Positions 60,400-64,000 of a stretch of 64,000 nucleotides of DNA are shown in pieces; the stretch's first letter is position 1; each line of letters begins with the position of its first letter. Under the pieces are notes generated by a model. That model searched no databases. It was not told the DNA's origin and was given only the letters and a program-made list of their open reading frames with translations. The position numbers and the translations under genes are program-made. Origin of the DNA: Bacteroidaceae bacterium (GTDB taxonomy: Bacteria > Bacteroidota > Bacteroidia > Bacteroidales > Bacteroidaceae); contig JAFUVE010000090.1 of NCBI GenBank assembly GCA_017483765.1, forward strand, positions 1-64,000, given 5' to 3'.

Positions 60400-62376
60400 A
60401 TGAAATATATCTCCCACATACTCACCCTGCTTATCGGCACAATGCTCTTTGCCGCATGCCAGTCCGACGACATTGCTGTCGACGACCACCCGACTGCGAT
60501 GAAGGAAATCCCCGTGCGGTTCAAGACCAACCTGAACTCCGACCCGCAGACCCGAGGAATGCTCGCAGGCGAGGAATACCCCTACGTATCATCCATACAG
60601 ATGCTCTGCTTCGACAGCTACGGGCTGTTTGTGGGAAGCCGCTCGGCCGGCACCGTAACACCCAATCACAACTCACCCGACAACGGCTATTTCGAGGGGA
60701 CCGTGCCGGAAGTGACGGCACGAATCCATTTCATCGCCAACTACGAAATACCCGTACTGAGCACCACATATATCGGGGAGGAGGAAAACATCATGATGCA
60801 GTCGGAGGAGGCATCTACCTACTACGAGAACAGCAACGGAATTGTGTTCTGGGGATACCACCGCGAAGAACACTCGCAGGAGATGAAGCAATGGCTCGTC
60901 GGGGGAAACACCGTCTATTTCCTTCCTGACCGCGCCATCGTCAAATGGGGGTCGGCAAACGACGACGCAATCGAGGAAATACAAAGCTGGGTCATATCCA
61001 ACGGACGGGAGCGCGGCTTTATCGCGCCGTTCAACCAAGCTTCATCCAACACCGACCCGTTCTCCGGATATTACAACCCTAGCAATAACACCCTCAACAA
61101 CGCATTCACAGAATACACCACCGCCGGACGATACACGGCACTGGAGTCGAAGATGGAACCGCTCACCAATCCGCTCTTCCTCTATGAGGATGTCAACCTC
61201 AGAGAAACCGAGGCCACAAACACGGTGAAGGTCATCCTCAAAGTGAAATACCTTCAGTCGAAAGTCGGAAACATCGGAAACGGGAACATACGCTACCAGA
61301 CCGTGCTGCTGCAGGACACGGAAAACAGGCAGTTCACCGTCACCAGGGGACACCGATACGTCATAAACCTAGGAAAACTCCCGTTTGAACTGGGATACCA
61401 CACCTTCGCCGAGGCGGCGGCAACGAAGACATTCTCCAACGGACAGACGGTCAGCGTGGCGGAAGAGGTCAGCGTACTCACAAACGGTAAGGTGGAGATG
61501 GACGTCAACAACGGAACGACATCCATCATCTACCAAAGCGCTGCCAACGACCAGGGACAGGTGAAACTACTGCCCTTCTCCTTCATCGACGAGGTGCGCG
61601 GAGGCGCACCCTACAAGCTGGACGCCGACGGCAACGAGACCACCACGAAAGTGGACGCCAGCAACTTCTTCATGACCATCGTCGACAACACAGGCGCCAT
61701 TTCCTCCAGCACTTCAGACGTCTATATCGCGGACTATGACCAAAACACCGGCATCGGGCACATCGCATTCAAAGTCGGAACCATCAGCACACAGCTGCAG
61801 ACGGCGAAAATAAACATCTCCGACAAGACCTACGGTATGTCGCGAAACATCAACATCTACACCATCGACGAGTTCCGTCTCATCGAGCTGAACGAAGGAG
61901 GACAGACGCCTGACCTGCTCTACACGCTGACGAAAGTGAACGGCACCACACGCACGCTGCGCATTTCCAACCAGAACTACACTTGCGACACTTACAAACT
62001 GACATTCAAAATTCCGGGCTCATACCCTTCTGGCCTCTACCCCATCGAAATCAAGTTCGCTACCAGCACACTCAATGCATACAGCGACACGCAGGCGGGT
62101 ACGGCTCACGGATCATTCGGTGTCAGCGTGGAAAGCACAGCCGCCCTGGCCACCTCCAACACACTGACGGACTGGAACTACAATGCCAGAAACTGGGGAT
62201 ACTGGTACACATATGCCATCCCATCACCGCCAACATCAGGAACCGACGCCGACGGCAACTACGAGGTCAACATCTTCTTCGACGACGTCAGAGCGTTCCG
62301 TGGAACCCAAGCCAACTCCGTAGGCCTTTTCCTCAAGCTCCAGTACTTCGGCGATGTGAAAACCGTGACGCTGTAG
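60400..62376 (+). CDS. Fimbrial accessory lipoprotein
   Basis: This 658-residue lipoprotein (Cys20, LFAAC) is the last gene of the fimbrial operon, 15 bp after the tip candidate. The first part (KEIPVRFKTNLNSDPQTRGM, SSIQMLCFDSYGLFVGS) matches the minor-fimbrillin pattern. A central region has FYLPDRAIVKWGSAND-like strands. The C-terminal 200 residues contain repeated beta-strand segments (GMSRNINIYTIDEFRLIEL) and a final sandwich. I cannot place it in a numbered Mfa family. It may bridge the tip protein to the shaft or act as a second adhesin. Confidence 0.7.
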   Translation: MKYISHILTLLIGTMLFAACQSDDIAVDDHPTAMKEIPVRFKTNLNSDPQTRGMLAGEEYPYVSSIQMLCFDSYGLFVGSRSAGTVTPNHNSPDNGYFEGTVPEVTARIHFIANYEIPVLSTTYIGEEENIMMQSEEASTYYENSNGIVFWGYHREEHSQEMKQWLVGGNTVYFLPDRAIVKWGSANDDAIEEIQSWVISNGRERGFIAPFNQASSNTDPFSGYYNPSNNTLNNAFTEYTTAGRYTALESKMEPLTNPLFLYEDVNLRETEATNTVKVILKVKYLQSKVGNIGNGNIRYQTVLLQDTENRQFTVTRGHRYVINLGKLPFELGYHTFAEAAATKTFSNGQTVSVAEEVSVLTNGKVEMDVNNGTTSIIYQSAANDQGQVKLLPFSFIDEVRGGAPYKLDADGNETTTKVDASNFFMTIVDNTGAISSSTSDVYIADYDQNTGIGHIAFKVGTISTQLQTAKINISDKTYGMSRNINIYTIDEFRLIELNEGGQTPDLLYTLTKVNGTTRTLRISNQNYTCDTYKLTFKIPGSYPSGLYPIEIKFATSTLNAYSDTQAGTAHGSFGVSVESTAALATSNTLTDWNYNARNWGYWYTYAIPSPPTSGTDADGNYEVNIFFDDVRAFRGTQANSVGLFLKLQYFGDVKTVTL

Positions 62377-62486
62377 TAATGAAAAAACGTTTTTTCCACA
62401 GCAACATCTATCCTCAAATAACCAGGGTGCTCAGTCCTGTGTTTCCAATTATCTTTTCCTAATGCACGTTGTAAGCTAATGATTCT

Positions 62487-62541
62487 CGGACATACATAAA
62501 GTAAGTCCCTACAGGTTGATGTTATCAGAAGGACTTTCAGA
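62487..62541. repeat. Dispersed intergenic repeat, copy 2
   Basis: Matches 114-168: the first 28 bp are identical, followed by TTGATGTTATCAGAAGGACT against CTGATGTTTTCAAAAGGACA. Confidence 0.6.
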
Positions 62542-62582
62542 ACATCGAACTGAATACCCTATCAAATAACCAGCAATTTACA

Positions 62583-64000
62583 TCACCCCACCTTCCATTC
62601 CTGGATTCGTCTAGTCTCCGAGGAGAAATTCACGCCAACTTTGAACAACTTGCGTTTGTCGAAAGCGAACTGGTCGGCATAGCCTTTTTTTTCAATCTGT
62701 GCCAACGCCTCGTCGGCACTCTTGTCAAGTTTGAATTCAAAAATATAGATGAAATCCGACGTCTGCACAATCATGTCCATTCTTCCATCGCTTGAAGCAT
62801 ATTCCGCCTGCACATAATACCCCATAAACCGGAAGATCAAGAATATAGCGTTTTGGAAATACAATTCTGCATCACCCGCAATCTGATAGTTTCCGCCAGC
62901 GAGGAAGGCGTCAAGTCTCTGCATGAAACATTCAGGATCACCAATACGAATTTCTCTCACAAATTGAGACAAAACAGACAGTGGTCTGTTCTTTGGCATA
63001 GGAAGATAAGCCGGCATTAAAAACCTTGTAAACCCACGTTCCACCTCCCCGTTTGGGAATCCGAGCCTATAAAGCATAAACTCCGTATCATACCCTTTGA
63101 TTGTAAGATAGCCGCTTTGGTATATCACCGCCAGCGGGTTCTCGGTTTCCATATCCACACTTTGCAGTGTGTCGGCGTCGATTTCCCCTTCGAGATCTCT
63201 CAATTCGAAGTTGGCATCCTTCAGGAGCTTCACGAGGTAGGTTGGCGTTCCGGTCTCAAACCAATAATCCTTGAACTGCCTCTTGCTGAGCGTGTTGATC
63301 AAGCTATAGGGATTATACATGCCTGCGGAAATATCAGCGAAATGATAGCCGTCGTATTCCTTACGCAGCCGAAGGTAGCACTCATCCTTCGTCATGCCGT
63401 TCTCTTGTGCAAGCAACTCGACCCCATCATCGAAATTAGCATGGATTTCGGCATCGGTCATGCCACAGATTTCGGCATAATCACGGTCCAACGATATGTC
63501 GTTGAGGTTGTTGAGGTCGCTGAAGATGCTCACCTTGCTGAATTTCGACACCCCCGTGAGGAAAGCAAACCGAACATACTCATCCTGATCTTTCAACACA
63601 GAATAGAAAGCTTTCAGTTCCGTTCGGTATTGGTCTTGAAGGACGGGATTATCGATTGTTTGGAGCAACGGCTTGTCATATTCGTCAACAAGGAAGACAA
63701 CCGGCTTGCCCGTCTGCTCGAAAGCCCGCTGGATAACACCTCCAAAACGGAGGGCATAAGTAGTCTCACTACCACTAACGCCATATAGCTTTTCCCATCC
63801 GCATAAGAAGTGATGCAAGATTTGTCCGACACTATTATTCTCTGTGAAAGTGGAGTTGTTCAATGACATGTAAAACACAGGATATTCCGTCCACTCTTTT
63901 TCCAGCTGTTCCAGCTCCAATCCATGGAACAGTTCTTTGCGGCCTTCAAAATACGCCCTCAGCATCGTAAGGAACAATGATTTTCCGAAGCGTCGTGGCC
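62583..64000 (-). CDS. AAA-ATPase-like/PD-(D/E)XK nuclease-like protein, 5' end outside the window
   Basis: The gene continues beyond the right edge. Reading past the first Met at 63977, the frame is still open and encodes RRFGKSLFLTM, the Walker A region of the AAA-ATPase-like family (PF09820). Walker B is VVFLVDEYDKPLL. The C-terminal domain (about the last 100 residues visible) has FIYIFEFKLDKSADEAL, which contains the E-x-K of a PD-(D/E)XK nuclease-like fold (DUF1703). Such proteins occur in many copies in Bacteroidales; their role is unknown, though the domains suggest DNA or defence-related work. About 472 residues are in view. Confidence 0.88.
   Translation of the reverse strand, partial: PRRFGKSLFLTMLRAYFEGRKELFHGLELEQLEKEWTEYPVFYMSLNNSTFTENNSVGQILHHFLCGWEKLYGVSGSETTYALRFGGVIQRAFEQTGKPVVFLVDEYDKPLLQTIDNPVLQDQYRTELKAFYSVLKDQDEYVRFAFLTGVSKFSKVSIFSDLNNLNDISLDRDYAEICGMTDAEIHANFDDGVELLAQENGMTKDECYLRLRKEYDGYHFADISAGMYNPYSLINTLSKRQFKDYWFETGTPTYLVKLLKDANFELRDLEGEIDADTLQSVDMETENPLAVIYQSGYLTIKGYDTEFMLYRLGFPNGEVERGFTRFLMPAYLPMPKNRPLSVLSQFVREIRIGDPECFMQRLDAFLAGGNYQIAGDAELYFQNAIFLIFRFMGYYVQAEYASSDGRMDMIVQTSDFIYIFEFKLDKSADEALAQIEKKGYADQFAFDKRKLFKVGVNFSSETRRIQEWKVG

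Overview
The window reads as chromosomal DNA of a Bacteroidota bacterium, most likely Prevotella, Segatella or a close Bacteroidales relative. The evidence is a SusC/SusD pair with DUF4843 and PKD-like lipoproteins, a Mfa1/Mfa2-type fimbrial operon, family 43 and family 11 polysaccharide-degrading enzymes, the absence of Shine-Dalgarno sites, and many promoters of the Bacteroidales type (TTTG, 19-20 bp, TAnnTTTG). No ribosomal RNA or CRISPR array was seen.

Layout. 0.3-6.8 kb: a secreted GH43 glycosidase and a large PL11-type rhamnogalacturonan lyase. 7.1-8.0 kb: tRNA-Pro with an AGG anticodon and a PHP-domain phosphoesterase. 8.1-16.8 kb: an uptake operon of SusC, SusD, a DUF4843 lipoprotein, a PKD-like lipoprotein and an exported thioredoxin. 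16.9-28.6 kb, minus strand: three secreted proteins carrying dockerin-like or cohesin-like modules; the two largest are paralogs that share a nearly identical block. 29.1-36.1 kb, minus: dnaE, a four-helix-bundle (S23) protein and a large MG2-domain surface protein.

36.4-43.7 kb: a compact integrated element of about 7.3 kb in the 3' end of tRNA-Phe, bounded by a 16-bp direct repeat. It carries a tyrosine integrase with arm-type repeats at both ends, a MerR/Xis-like HTH protein, a winged-helix Rep-like protein followed by three 27-bp iterons, a candidate antisense RNA over the rep start, several small unknown proteins in units with their own promoters, and a candidate small RNA next to the right end. 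It has no relaxase, capsid or packaging gene that I can recognise, and it resembles a replicating satellite or cryptic integrative plasmid. This is the best candidate here for an undescribed system.

43.7-44.5 kb: tRNA-Phe and tRNA-Pro(CGG) diverge. Downstream of tRNA-Pro lie four 38-nt copies of its 3' half, alternating with terminator-like hairpins. 44.6-49.6 kb, minus: a small SLT-type muramidase-like protein and a second PL11 lyase. 50.4-62.4 kb: a six-gene fimbrial operon in which the large putative tip protein has a compositionally foreign C-terminal half. 62.6-64.0 kb, minus: an AAA-ATPase/PD-(D/E)XK protein cut off by the window edge.

A feature running through the window is that many intergenic gaps contain short arrays with a strict 7-, 8- or 9-bp period. 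The unit sequence differs from gap to gap; every gap of the SusCD operon has one.
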